Assembly: GCA_025453855.1 (NCBI GenBank)
Contig: JALOPO010000182.1
Location: forward strand, 1 to 7,788
Origin: Gemmatimonadaceae bacterium
GTDB lineage: Bacteria; Gemmatimonadota; Gemmatimonadetes; Gemmatimonadales; Gemmatimonadaceae
Direction of reading: 5' to 3'
DNA length: 7,788 nt
Both the position numbers and the translations under genes were made by a program. The first letter of the stretch is position 1. Every line of letters begins with the position of its first letter. The notes below the pieces were generated by a model. That model was not told the DNA's origin, did not search any database, and worked only from the letters and a program-made list of their open reading frames with translations. Shown here piece after piece: positions 1 to 5,922 of this stretch.

Positions 1-524
1 GCGGCGAGGCCGATCAGCATCGGCCGCGGGCGCTGGAACTCGAGCGTCTTGGCGTGCGGCCAGAGCGCCAGCCAGGCGATCTTGAAGTCGGGGAGCAGCG
101 TGAGCGCGATCGCCGCCGAGCCATCGCCGTAGCGGACCACGTCGGCGCTCTCCACCACGCGCAGCGGGATGTTGATCGACATGTCGATCGCGATGCCGAC
201 CTGCATCACCACGCGACGGTCGGTGATCACGTAGGTCGAGTAGCGCGCGTGCAGCCACGCGAAGAGGAGCGTGACGCCGAGCGCGATCGTCACCAGGAGC
301 ACGGGGAGGACGAGCACCCGTGCCAGGTCGGGGCCGGCCAGCTGCCCCCACGCGGTGAGCGCGCTGAGCCCGAGCATGAGGCCGAGGTAGAGCGCCACCG
401 CACGCACCCGCAGCACGTGCCGCGCGATCAGTCCGGCGCGCGGCCGGCCGCGCCAGCGCACGCGCTCCCCGTCCGGGAGCGCCTCGCTGATCCCCTCCAG
501 GTACTGCGCCGCCGATGCCGCCAC
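1..524 (-). CDS. puhB: PuhB, photosynthetic complex assembly protein (3' end cut off by window edge)
   Basis: My translation of the minus strand gives 174 residues without a stop before the window edge; the family is usually a little over 200 residues, so only the C-terminus is missing. It opens with a short 'EGISEALPDGERVRWRGRP' segment (residues 10-28), typical of the PuhB N-terminus, followed by two membrane segments (about 43-62 and 68-92) and then a bacterial PH-like domain beginning STYVITDRRVV (96-106) and continuing through IPLRVVESADVV and the ALWPHAKTLEFQRPRPML block, all characteristic of PuhB. PuhB acts in the cytoplasmic membrane as an assembly factor for the reaction centre/LH1 complex, and its position directly after puhA is the conserved one. 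The start is uncertain: GTG at 524 lies 2 bases after the puhA stop, but its nearest purine-rich site (AGGAG) is 14 bases away. An in-frame GTG at 536 would overlap puhA. Family assignment is firm, start is not. Confidence 0.9.
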   Translation of the reverse strand, partial: MAASAAQYLEGISEALPDGERVRWRGRPRAGLIARHVLRVRAVALYLGLMLGLSALTAWGQLAGPDLARVLVLPVLLVTIALGVTLLFAWLHARYSTYVITDRRVVMQVGIAIDMSINIPLRVVESADVVRYGDGSAAIALTLLPDFKIAWLALWPHAKTLEFQRPRPMLIGLA

Positions 525-526
525 GG

Positions 527-1072
527 TCAGAGCCACGGCTCCTGGCGCTTCGGCGTGGCGTACAGGTGCCCGCCCGCGTAGTAGGCCATGATCTTGTCCT
601 CCTCGAGGAGCGTGATCCGGTCGTCGCGCTTCGTCACCGGCACCTGCGCGAACTGCGCGGCGGTGATCGACTTCACGAGCAGCCGGTCGACGCCCCAGAG
701 GCCGAGGTTGGGCCACTGCACGAAGCCGTAGGGGAGGAGCCGACGCGCTTCGCTCCCCACGAGCTGCACCTCGTAGTACGCGATCGAGGGCTCGGAGCGG
801 TTGACCCACAGGTCGACCACCGTCCCGGCCACCTTGTCGTCGCAGCCGATCACCGGCATCCCGCGCGGATCGGGATCGCGCTTCTCCACGCTCCACCCGC
901 TCAGGTTGCGCATCGGCTGGATCTTGGGCTCGCCGTAGACGGTGAGGTCGGGGCGATCGGCGCGCTCGGCGTAGGCCGCCGGCCCGACGGCATCGAGCAT
1001 CGGGTTGCCCGTCGGGACGAGTGGCGCCCCCGGGTTGTCGCTCGTCGGCCGGGCCTTGATGGGATACGGCAT
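527..1072 (-). CDS. puhA: Reaction-centre H subunit, cytoplasmic polypeptide (C-terminal part of a split PuhA)
   Basis: A 181-residue soluble protein that aligns with the cytoplasmic part of the type 2 reaction-centre H subunit. Landmarks are VPTGNPMLDAVGPAAY (19-34), matching the 'APTGDPMxDGVGPAxW' linker of proteobacterial PuhA; the PRC-barrel-like beta domain from about 70 (GMPVIGCDDKVAGTVVDLWV at 71-90); and the hallmark ITLLEEDKIMAYYAGG (153-168). This domain caps the L/M subunits on the cytoplasmic side and helps proton delivery to the QB quinone. It has no membrane helix of its own; that is encoded by the preceding small gene. The ATG overlaps the upstream TGA by one base (TGATG) and is preceded by GAGGGG with an 8-base spacing, so translation is probably coupled or reinitiated. 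I chose this ATG because residues encoded upstream in this frame are out of frame with the H sequence and do not resemble it. Confidence 0.9.
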   Translation of the reverse strand: MPYPIKARPTSDNPGAPLVPTGNPMLDAVGPAAYAERADRPDLTVYGEPKIQPMRNLSGWSVEKRDPDPRGMPVIGCDDKVAGTVVDLWVNRSEPSIAYYEVQLVGSEARRLLPYGFVQWPNLGLWGVDRLLVKSITAAQFAQVPVTKRDDRITLLEEDKIMAYYAGGHLYATPKRQEPWL

Positions 1073-1296
1073 CAGTGCGCCCCCTCGTCGTGCTGGCGGT
1101 GGTTCGGGTAGTGGTTGTCCACGTGCTTGTAGTACTTCTTCGTCCGCGGCGGCTTGGGCCACCCTTCACGCGGCCCCTGCCAGCTCTCCAGCGGATAGCC
1201 CTCGCGCTTGTCCTCGCGTCGCAGGTAGTAGACGAGCCCGGCGAAGAAGATCCAGAAGACGTAGAGCGCGATCTGCGCGCCGTCGATGTACTCCAC
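1072..1296 (-). CDS. puhA: Reaction-centre H subunit, transmembrane polypeptide (N-terminal part of a split PuhA)
   Basis: A 74-residue protein equal to the N-terminal helix region of PuhA. IDGAQIALYVFWIFFAGLVYYL (4-25) is the single membrane helix, and RREDKREGYPLE (26-37) is the conserved stretch right after it. In proteobacteria the chain then runs straight on into the cytoplasmic domain. Here a polar, His/Tyr-rich tail follows and a TGA stop ends the protein. The rest of H is encoded by the next cistron, which starts inside that stop codon. It anchors H in the cytoplasmic membrane next to the L/M subunits. The start is GTG, fixed by an AGGAG site 7 bases upstream. From memory, the Gemmatimonas phototrophica reaction centre also has separate transmembrane and cytoplasmic H chains, so I read this as a true gene split; a frameshift error cannot be fully excluded from one sequence. 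Confidence 0.88.
   Translation of the reverse strand: MEYIDGAQIALYVFWIFFAGLVYYLRREDKREGYPLESWQGPREGWPKPPRTKKYYKHVDNHYPNHRQHDEGAH
1081..1086 (-). promoter_or_regulatory. Ribosome binding site for the cytoplasmic H polypeptide
   Basis: GAGGGG lies inside the end of the transmembrane H cistron, 8 bases before the ATG that overlaps the TGA stop. Its presence at normal spacing supports real translation initiation or reinitiation at this ATG, and so supports a genuine two-cistron puhA rather than a random frameshift. Confidence 0.6.
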
Positions 1297-1373
1297 GCGA
1301 ACACTCCTGGCGCGCGACCCGCGCCGGAACGGGGGAACCTCGAAAAGCTACCCGAGCGTCAACCGACCTGCCC
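1297..1373 (-). other. Intergenic gap between lhaA and puhA
   Basis: At 77 bases this is the longest non-coding stretch between complete genes here. It contains the puhA ribosome site and a TTGACG hexamer (plus-strand 1357-1362) that resembles a sigma-70 -35 box, but no convincing -10 box lies 16-18 bases downstream. I see no strong hairpin followed by a T-run and no TGT-N12-ACA (PpsR/CrtJ-type) palindrome. It may hold an internal promoter driving puh genes independently of bch genes, but the sequence alone does not show one. Confidence 0.4.
1304..1308 (-). promoter_or_regulatory. Ribosome binding site deciding the GTG start of the transmembrane H polypeptide
   Basis: AGGAG sits 7 bases before the GTG at 1296 in the 77-base gap after lhaA. 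It is among the clearest Shine-Dalgarno sites in the window and fixes the start of the helix-containing polypeptide on a non-ATG codon. Confidence 0.7.
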
Positions 1374-2837
1374 TCAGCCGAGATACTCGGCGAGGCCGAA
1401 CTGCTGCCCGCTGCGCGCCGGATCGACCGCCTTGCGTGCCACCAGCGGCACGAGCGGGAGCACCGTGAGCAGCAGGAGCGCGATCTCGAGCAGGTAGACC
1501 ACGTCGTACGGCACCACGCGCGGCATCCCGAAGGCCGGGAAGCTCCCGCGCGCGATCAGGTGCGCCACGCCGTCCTTGATCACGCCACTGAAGAAGAGCG
1601 CCAGCCCCTCGCCGGTGGCGAAGACCGCGCCCCACGCGCCGAGCGCCATCCCCTGCGCCTCGCCACGCAGCCCCATCGCGAAGCTGAGCGTCCCCAGGCC
1701 GAAGAGCGCCTCGCCGAAGCCGATGAGGAAGGTCCCCACGCGGAAGGCACCCGGGAGCTGGTTGTAGGAGCTGAGCGTCACCAACCCGAACGCCGCCATC
1801 CCCACGAAGACGCCAAGGAGCGCGACGCGGATCGGATCCCACCCTTTCTCCATGAGGCGCGCGCCGACCACGAACGAGAGCACCGCGCCGACGGCCATGA
1901 TCCCCGTGAGCGCCGTCGTCGCGGCGACGCTCAGCCCGAGGATCTCGCCGCCGTACGGCTCGAGCAGCACGTCCTGGAGGTTGAACGCCATGAAGCCGAG
2001 GAAGACCGCGGTGAGGAGCTTCGCGACCGGCCCCGAGTCCACGAACTTGAGCCACGACTCCATGAAGATCGGGCGGCGCTCCCCCTTCTTCCACTCGACG
2101 TACTCGGTGCTGCGCGCCTCCTGCTTCCAGAGCGAGAGCGTGCTGATGACGACCGTGATCGCCGCCGCCCCCTGGATGACCTGGATCAGCTTGATCGGAT
2201 CGAAGTCCTGCAGCGCGACGCCGAAGGCGAAGGCGCTGATCACCGTGCCGACGAGCAGCATCACGTACATGAGCGCCACCACCCGCGGCCGCTTCTCGGG
2301 CGTGGCGAGGTCGCCGGCGAGCGCGAGCCCCGCCGTCTGGATCGTGTGGGCCCCGCCACCGGCGAGCGCGAACGCGATCCCCGACGAGAAGATCCCGACC
2401 AGCCGCCCGTAGGGATAGACCGAGTCGGTCATCACCAGCAGCGCGAACGGCATGATCGCCAGGCCGCCGAACTGCAGCAGCGTCCCGAACCAGAGGTACG
2501 GGACGCGCCGCCAGCCGAGCACGGAGCGGTGATTGTCGCTGTTGAAGCCGATCAGCGCGCGGAACGGGGCGACCAGCAGCGGGATCGCGATGAAGATCGC
2601 GACCAGCGCCGCCGGCACGCCGAGCTCCACGATCATCACGCGGTTCAGCGTGCCGATGAAGAGCGTCTGCACCATCCCGACGCTGAGCTGGAACATGCTC
2701 AGGCGCAGGAAGCGCGAGAACGGCACGTCGGCGGTGCCGATGTCGGCGAACGGAAGCCACGACGACGGCAGCGTCCGGATGCGACTCCGGACCGCACCGC
2801 CCACCGAGGGGACGCGGGGACGCGGGGGAACGGTCAC
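1374..2837 (-). CDS. lhaA: LhaA, PucC/BCD-family light-harvesting complex assembly protein
   Basis: A 487-residue polytopic membrane protein of the bacteriochlorophyll-delivery (BCD/PucC) branch of the major facilitator superfamily, normal in length for the family. The order of hydrophobic blocks fits about twelve membrane helices. Diagnostic stretches are FLRLSMFQLSVGM (43-55), GTLNRVMIVELGVPAALVA (62-80), APFRALIGFNSDNHRSVLGW (90-109) followed by RRVPYLWFG, and GGGAHTIQTAGLALAGDL (160-177). LhaA assists assembly of LH1 around the reaction centre and probably handles bacteriochlorophyll in the membrane. The gene lies upstream of puhA, as in the purple-bacterial superoperon. I prefer lhaA over pucC because of this location; sequence alone does not separate paralogues (Bch2, PucC, LhaA) by eye. 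The start is GTG at 2837, 16 bases after the acsF stop, with only a weak ribosome site. A later in-frame start is possible because family similarity begins near residue 28 (LPFAD). Confidence 0.92.
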   Translation of the reverse strand: MTVPPRPRVPSVGGAVRSRIRTLPSSWLPFADIGTADVPFSRFLRLSMFQLSVGMVQTLFIGTLNRVMIVELGVPAALVAIFIAIPLLVAPFRALIGFNSDNHRSVLGWRRVPYLWFGTLLQFGGLAIMPFALLVMTDSVYPYGRLVGIFSSGIAFALAGGGAHTIQTAGLALAGDLATPEKRPRVVALMYVMLLVGTVISAFAFGVALQDFDPIKLIQVIQGAAAITVVISTLSLWKQEARSTEYVEWKKGERRPIFMESWLKFVDSGPVAKLLTAVFLGFMAFNLQDVLLEPYGGEILGLSVAATTALTGIMAVGAVLSFVVGARLMEKGWDPIRVALLGVFVGMAAFGLVTLSSYNQLPGAFRVGTFLIGFGEALFGLGTLSFAMGLRGEAQGMALGAWGAVFATGEGLALFFSGVIKDGVAHLIARGSFPAFGMPRVVPYDVVYLLEIALLLLTVLPLVPLVARKAVDPARSGQQFGLAEYLG

Positions 2838-2853
2838 GCGGCGCTCGGCGCGG

Positions 2854-3930
2854 TCACCAGACGGGCTGCATGCGCACGTCGGCCGGGACGGCGTTGTCCT
2901 TGACCGGCGTGAGGAAGAGGCCGATGAAGTTCGCCGCCACCTTCAGCTTGGCGAGCACCCCGCCCTTCCCCTCGGCCATCGCCTTGTTGAGCTGGTACAT
3001 CTTCTCGAAGCGCGCCCAGATGGCCGGGTTGTCGAGGTCGATCTCGAGCGGGAAGACCTGCTTGCTGATCGTGCTCGTGAGCCGGATCACGCGCCGGTCG
3101 TAGTCGTCGACGTCGATCCCCATGTAGCCGAAGAAGTCGCGGCGCAGGTGGTCGCGCACGTACATCGTGCTGAACACCGCCAGCAGGAAGAACCGGATCC
3201 AGTACCTGTTCAACCCGGCCGTGACCGACGGGTTCGCGCGCATGAGCAGCGCGAACGCCTCGCCGTGGCGGAACTCGTCGTGGCACCAGTTCTCGAACCA
3301 CTTGAAGATCGGGTGGAACCGCTTGTCCGGGTGCTGCTCGAAGTGGCGGAAGATCGTGATGTAGCGCGCGTAGCCGATCTTCTCGCTCAGGTACGTCGCA
3401 TAGTAGATGTACTTGGGCTTGAAGAACGTGTACTTCTTGGCCCGCGTCAGGAAGCCGAGGTCCACCTGCACGTTGAAGTCGTTCAGCACGTGGTTGATGA
3501 ACCCCGCGTGACGCCCCTCGTCGCGGCTCATCACCCCGAACAGGTCGCGCACGTCCTGGTTCCGGCACCGCTTCTTGATCTCGGCGTACAGGATGCACCC
3601 CGAGAACTCGGCCGTCACGCTCGACGTCAGGAACTCGATGAACTCGCGGCGCAGCCGCGGGTCGAGCTGCGAGAAGTCGGCCTCGAACTCGGCCGTCCGC
3701 TTGAAATGGTCCTTGTTCGGGTCGCGGCGGAACTCGGCGATCAGCTCGTCCCACTGCTCCCGCACCGTCTCCACCGAGATGCGGTTCATCTCGTCGAAGT
3801 CGGTGGTGTAGAAGCGCGGGTTGAGCGTCGCGTTCTCGAGCGCCTTCGCGGTCGTCTCGTTCGGCGCCGCCGCGGCGGCCGGGGTGGCGGTGGCCGAGTA
3901 CTGCTCGGCGTCGCGCTGCAGCTGGTACAT
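2854..3930 (-). CDS. acsF: AcsF, oxygen-dependent Mg-protoporphyrin IX monomethyl ester cyclase
   Basis: A 358-residue di-iron enzyme that forms the fifth (E) ring, converting Mg-protoporphyrin IX monomethyl ester to divinyl protochlorophyllide with O2. Ferritin-like di-iron ligands are visible: Glu108 in TAEFSGCILYAEI, Glu138 and His141 in SRDEGRHAGF (135-144), and Glu219 and His222 in WCHDEFRHGEA (215-225). FFKPKYIYYATYLSEKIGY (169-187) and FPLEIDLDNPAIW (293-305) are also typical. Length is normal for the family. The first ~30 residues are an Ala/Pro/Thr-rich leader that looks non-conserved. ATG at 3930 follows the upstream stop by 5 bases and has GAGGG 9 bases before it. Use of AcsF indicates an organism making bacteriochlorophyll in oxygen; the anaerobic enzyme BchE is not seen here. 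In proteobacterial clusters acsF usually follows the puh genes, so this placement between bchM and lhaA is different, though it puts the enzyme directly downstream of the gene making its substrate. Confidence 0.96.
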   Translation of the reverse strand: MYQLQRDAEQYSATATPAAAAAPNETTAKALENATLNPRFYTTDFDEMNRISVETVREQWDELIAEFRRDPNKDHFKRTAEFEADFSQLDPRLRREFIEFLTSSVTAEFSGCILYAEIKKRCRNQDVRDLFGVMSRDEGRHAGFINHVLNDFNVQVDLGFLTRAKKYTFFKPKYIYYATYLSEKIGYARYITIFRHFEQHPDKRFHPIFKWFENWCHDEFRHGEAFALLMRANPSVTAGLNRYWIRFFLLAVFSTMYVRDHLRRDFFGYMGIDVDDYDRRVIRLTSTISKQVFPLEIDLDNPAIWARFEKMYQLNKAMAEGKGGVLAKLKVAANFIGLFLTPVKDNAVPADVRMQPVW

Positions 3931-3935
3931 GCGGG

Positions 3936-4259
3936 TCAGCCCTCGAATCCGACTTCGTACATCTCGGTGATGTGCGTGCGCCCCACCACCCGCTCCCACA
4001 AGCGGCGCGGGAGCGAGGCCTTCTTCACGGTCGCCGTCGCGTCGAGCACCCGGACCTCGTCGATCGCGATCCGGTCCGGCGCGCCGTGCACCAGCACCTC
4101 GTCGCCCTCGTCGACGTGCACCCCCTGCAGGTCGACGTGCGCGTGGAAGTGCGCGTTGGTGTTCTCCAGGTCGATCGTGCACGGCACCTCCACCGTGCGC
4201 CGCACCAGGAACCAGATGCCCAGGCCCGCCAGGGCCGCCGCCAGCACCACCCACGTCAT
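3936..4259 (-). CDS. Small single-helix membrane protein encoded just upstream of acsF, function unknown
   Basis: A 107-residue protein: a membrane helix (TWVVLAAALAGLGIWFLV, 2-19), then Arg-Arg, then a soluble domain of about 85 residues. By the positive-inside rule the domain would be cytoplasmic. Visible features are a His cluster HFHAH (37-41), a probable beta-strand block VHVDEGDEVLVHGAP (47-61), and a C-terminal RTHITEMYEVGFEG (94-107). I do not recognise a named family. From memory, similar short conserved proteins are encoded beside acsF in some purple bacteria, but I cannot verify this. It starts with an ATGA overlap with the end of bchM and has a strong GGGAGG site 7 bases upstream, and it ends 5 bases before acsF, so it is clearly a real gene co-translated with acsF. 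A role with the cyclase (which in some bacteria needs an extra subunit such as BciE or Ycf54) or in photosystem assembly is inferred from position only. Confidence 0.8.
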   Translation of the reverse strand: MTWVVLAAALAGLGIWFLVRRTVEVPCTIDLENTNAHFHAHVDLQGVHVDEGDEVLVHGAPDRIAIDEVRVLDATATVKKASLPRRLWERVVGRTHITEMYEVGFEG

Positions 4260-4964
4260 GCCGCGTCCTCCCGAACGCTCGAGGTTCCCTGCCCACGCCG
4301 CAGCTCGAGAGCCTGCGACGTGTAGAAGCCGCGCGAGACGCGCCGGGTCCGTCCCAGCGTCCACCCCGCGAGCCGTCGATCCGTGGTCGCCGCCACCCGC
4401 AGCAGCCCCGCCTTCACCGGCACGATCCGCGGCGCGCGATCGGCGCGCGGGAAGAGCCCGCCCACCGCGTGCAGCGTGCCGAGGAGCGGCGTCCATGGCG
4501 CGAACGTCACCAGCAGCGACCGCCGCGTCCGCGCCGCCAGCGCCGCGTACGCGTTCACCATGTCCCAGCTCTGGTAGTGGATGAGCGAGTCCATCGCCAC
4601 CACGTGATCGAAGTGCCCGAGCGCCGGGTCGAGCATGTCGCCGGCGTGCCAGGTGATCGTCCCACGGTCGAATCTGCCTGCCGCGCGCTCCGCGGCCAGT
4701 CCGACCAGCGTCGGCGAGAGGTCGACCGCCACCACGTCGGCCCCGCGCTGCGCCAGCGCCACCGCCAGGAGCCCCCGCCAGCGTCCCCAGCATCTCGGCC
4801 CGCCCGGCGCGCACCGTCGCCCGGATCCCGCTCACCTGCTCCTCGCTGGTGAGCGACGCCCACGCCTTGGCCGCCGTCCGGTCGAAGTACTCGGTCAGCC
4901 ACGCCCGGCGGTCCGCGTAGCTCCGCGTCGCCACCGGCGCCGGCTCGCCCGTCGCCACCGTCAT
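4256..4964 (-). pseudogene. bchM: BchM, Mg-protoporphyrin IX O-methyltransferase, disrupted by internal deletion and frameshift
   Basis: BchM methylates Mg-protoporphyrin IX with SAM, supplying the AcsF substrate. The N-terminal part (4964 to about 4773, 64 codons) is good BchM: WLTEYFDRTAAKAWASLTS and IRATVRAGRAEML. From 4771 the similarity continues one frame over with LLAVALAQRGADVVAVDLSP, then GHFDHVVAMDSLIHYQS, LFPRADRAP and the C-terminal VSRGFYTSQALE, ending at 4256. Compared with remembered Rhodobacter BchM, about 19 residues between the two parts are absent: the 'LPxDLTGxRVxDAGCGTG' segment, which holds SAM-binding motif I. The whole span (709 bases) is not a multiple of three. As read, no active methyltransferase can be made. 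The downstream part keeps a frame from GTG at 4762 to 4256 (168 codons) without motif I. The ATG overlaps the bchL stop by one base (TGATG). The lesion may be real decay or an assembly error; family identity is not in doubt. Confidence 0.9.
4267..4272 (-). promoter_or_regulatory. Strong ribosome binding site for the 107-residue protein
   Basis: GGGAGG lies 7 bases before the ATG that overlaps the bchM stop as ATGA. It is the best Shine-Dalgarno match in the window and supports independent, efficient translation of the small membrane protein even though its upstream gene is broken. Confidence 0.65.
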
Positions 4965-5866
4965 CAGTCGTAGCCCAAGAGGTCGAAGATCTCGCGATCG
5001 CGCAGCGGCTCCACGAGGAGCGGCGGCACCCCGTCGAGCAGCCGCTGCGCCGCCCGCAGGTACTCGTCCTGCACCGCCTTCACCTCGGGATCGCTCCCGT
5101 CCATCTCGAACATCGTGCACTTCTTCAGCCGGCTGCGCCGGATCGCGTCGAGGTCCGGGAACTTCGCCGTGGTGGTCAGCCCCACGCGCTCGTTGAACCG
5201 GTCGATCTGGTCGGTGTCCTTGCTCCGGTTGGCGATCACCCCGCCCACCCGCACCTGGTAGTTCTTGGACTTGGCGAGGATCGCCGCCACGATGCGGTTC
5301 ATCGCGAAGATGCTGTCGAAGTCGTTGGCGGTCACGATCATCGCCCGGTGCGCGTGCTGCAGCGGCGCCGCGAAGCCGCCGCACACCACGTCGCCCAGCA
5401 CGTCGAAGATCACGACGTCGGTCTCCTCCAGCAGGTGGTGTTCCTTGAGGAGCTTCACCGTCTGCCCAACCACGTAGCCGCCGCACCCGGTGCCCGCCGG
5501 CGGCCCGCCCGCCTCCACGCACTGCACGCCGTTGTAGCCGGGGAAGACGAAGTCCTCGGGGCGCAGCTCCTCGCCGTGGAAGTCGACCGACTCGAGGATG
5601 TCGATCACCGTCGGCACCATGCTCTTGGTGAGCGTGAAGGTGCTGTCGTGCTTGGGATCGCAGCCGATCTGCAGCACGCGCTTGCCGAGGTGGCTGAAGG
5701 CGGCCGAGAGGTTCGAGCTGGTCGTGCTCTTGCCGATCCCGCCCTTGCCGTAGACGGCGATCACCAGCGCGCCGGTGATCTTGTCGGCCGGATCCAGGTG
5801 GACCTGCAGGCTGCCGTCGCCATCGGCGCGGCTCGGCAGCACGGGGAGTCGGGTGGACGTCGCCAT
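4964..5866 (-). CDS. bchL: BchL, Fe protein of light-independent protochlorophyllide reductase
   Basis: A 300-residue NifH-like ATPase, normal in length. It donates electrons in an ATP-dependent way to the BchN-BchB component, which reduces ring D of protochlorophyllide in the dark. Visible motifs are the P-loop GKGGIGKSTTSSN (40-52), the switch/Walker-type region QIGCDPKHDSTFTL (66-79), and the two [4Fe-4S] ligand cysteines that bridge the dimer, Cys128 in GTGCGGYVVG and Cys162 in DVVCGGFAAP, spaced 34 residues apart as in the family. VIANRSKDTDQIDRFNE (210-226) is also typical. The first ~30 residues are a variable leader before TGALVIAVYG. Start ATG at 5866 follows bchH after 56 bases and has only a weak ribosome site. 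The gene is intact and overlaps bchM by one base. BchN and BchB are expected upstream of bchH, outside the window. Confidence 0.97.
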   Translation of the reverse strand: MATSTRLPVLPSRADGDGSLQVHLDPADKITGALVIAVYGKGGIGKSTTSSNLSAAFSHLGKRVLQIGCDPKHDSTFTLTKSMVPTVIDILESVDFHGEELRPEDFVFPGYNGVQCVEAGGPPAGTGCGGYVVGQTVKLLKEHHLLEETDVVIFDVLGDVVCGGFAAPLQHAHRAMIVTANDFDSIFAMNRIVAAILAKSKNYQVRVGGVIANRSKDTDQIDRFNERVGLTTTAKFPDLDAIRRSRLKKCTMFEMDGSDPEVKAVQDEYLRAAQRLLDGVPPLLVEPLRDREIFDLLGYD

Positions 5867-5922
5867 CGGGGGATTCCGTTCGGAGGGGGGCCGTGCGGGG
5901 GGTCCGTGCGTGATCGGCGCGC
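5867..5922 (-). other. bchH-bchL intergenic gap
   Basis: This 56-base gap is strongly C-rich on the coding strand and consists largely of an imperfect tandem repeat. No hairpin-plus-T-run terminator, no promoter boxes and no PpsR-like palindrome are visible, so bchL is most likely transcribed through from bchH. Confidence 0.4.
5885..5909 (-). repeat. Imperfect short tandem repeat in the bchH-bchL gap
   Basis: Two adjacent units read GCACGGACCCCCC and GCACGGCCCCCC on the coding strand, differing by one extra A. The C6 runs are sites where replication or sequencing slippage is likely. No function is evident. Confidence 0.55.

Noticed and set aside
1072..1162. A longer start (ATG at 1162) for the cytoplasmic H polypeptide
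   Set aside because: The extra 30 residues are out of frame with the real transmembrane H polypeptide over the same DNA and do not resemble PuhA; the ATG at 1072 with its GAGGGG site fits better.
1330..1373. CTCG...CGAG near the lhaA stop with a TTTT run as a possible terminator
   Set aside because: The stem is only four base pairs and the T-run is in the loop rather than after the stem.
1005..4584. Very long open frames on the plus strand (for example 1005-2903 and 2533-4584), and similar ones at 54-1111, 5348-6013 and 6187-7743
   Set aside because: They are antisense to well-recognised minus-strand genes, and their translations are Arg/His/Asp/Glu/Pro-rich low-complexity text typical of shadow frames in GC-rich DNA; no family similarity or proper ribosome sites.
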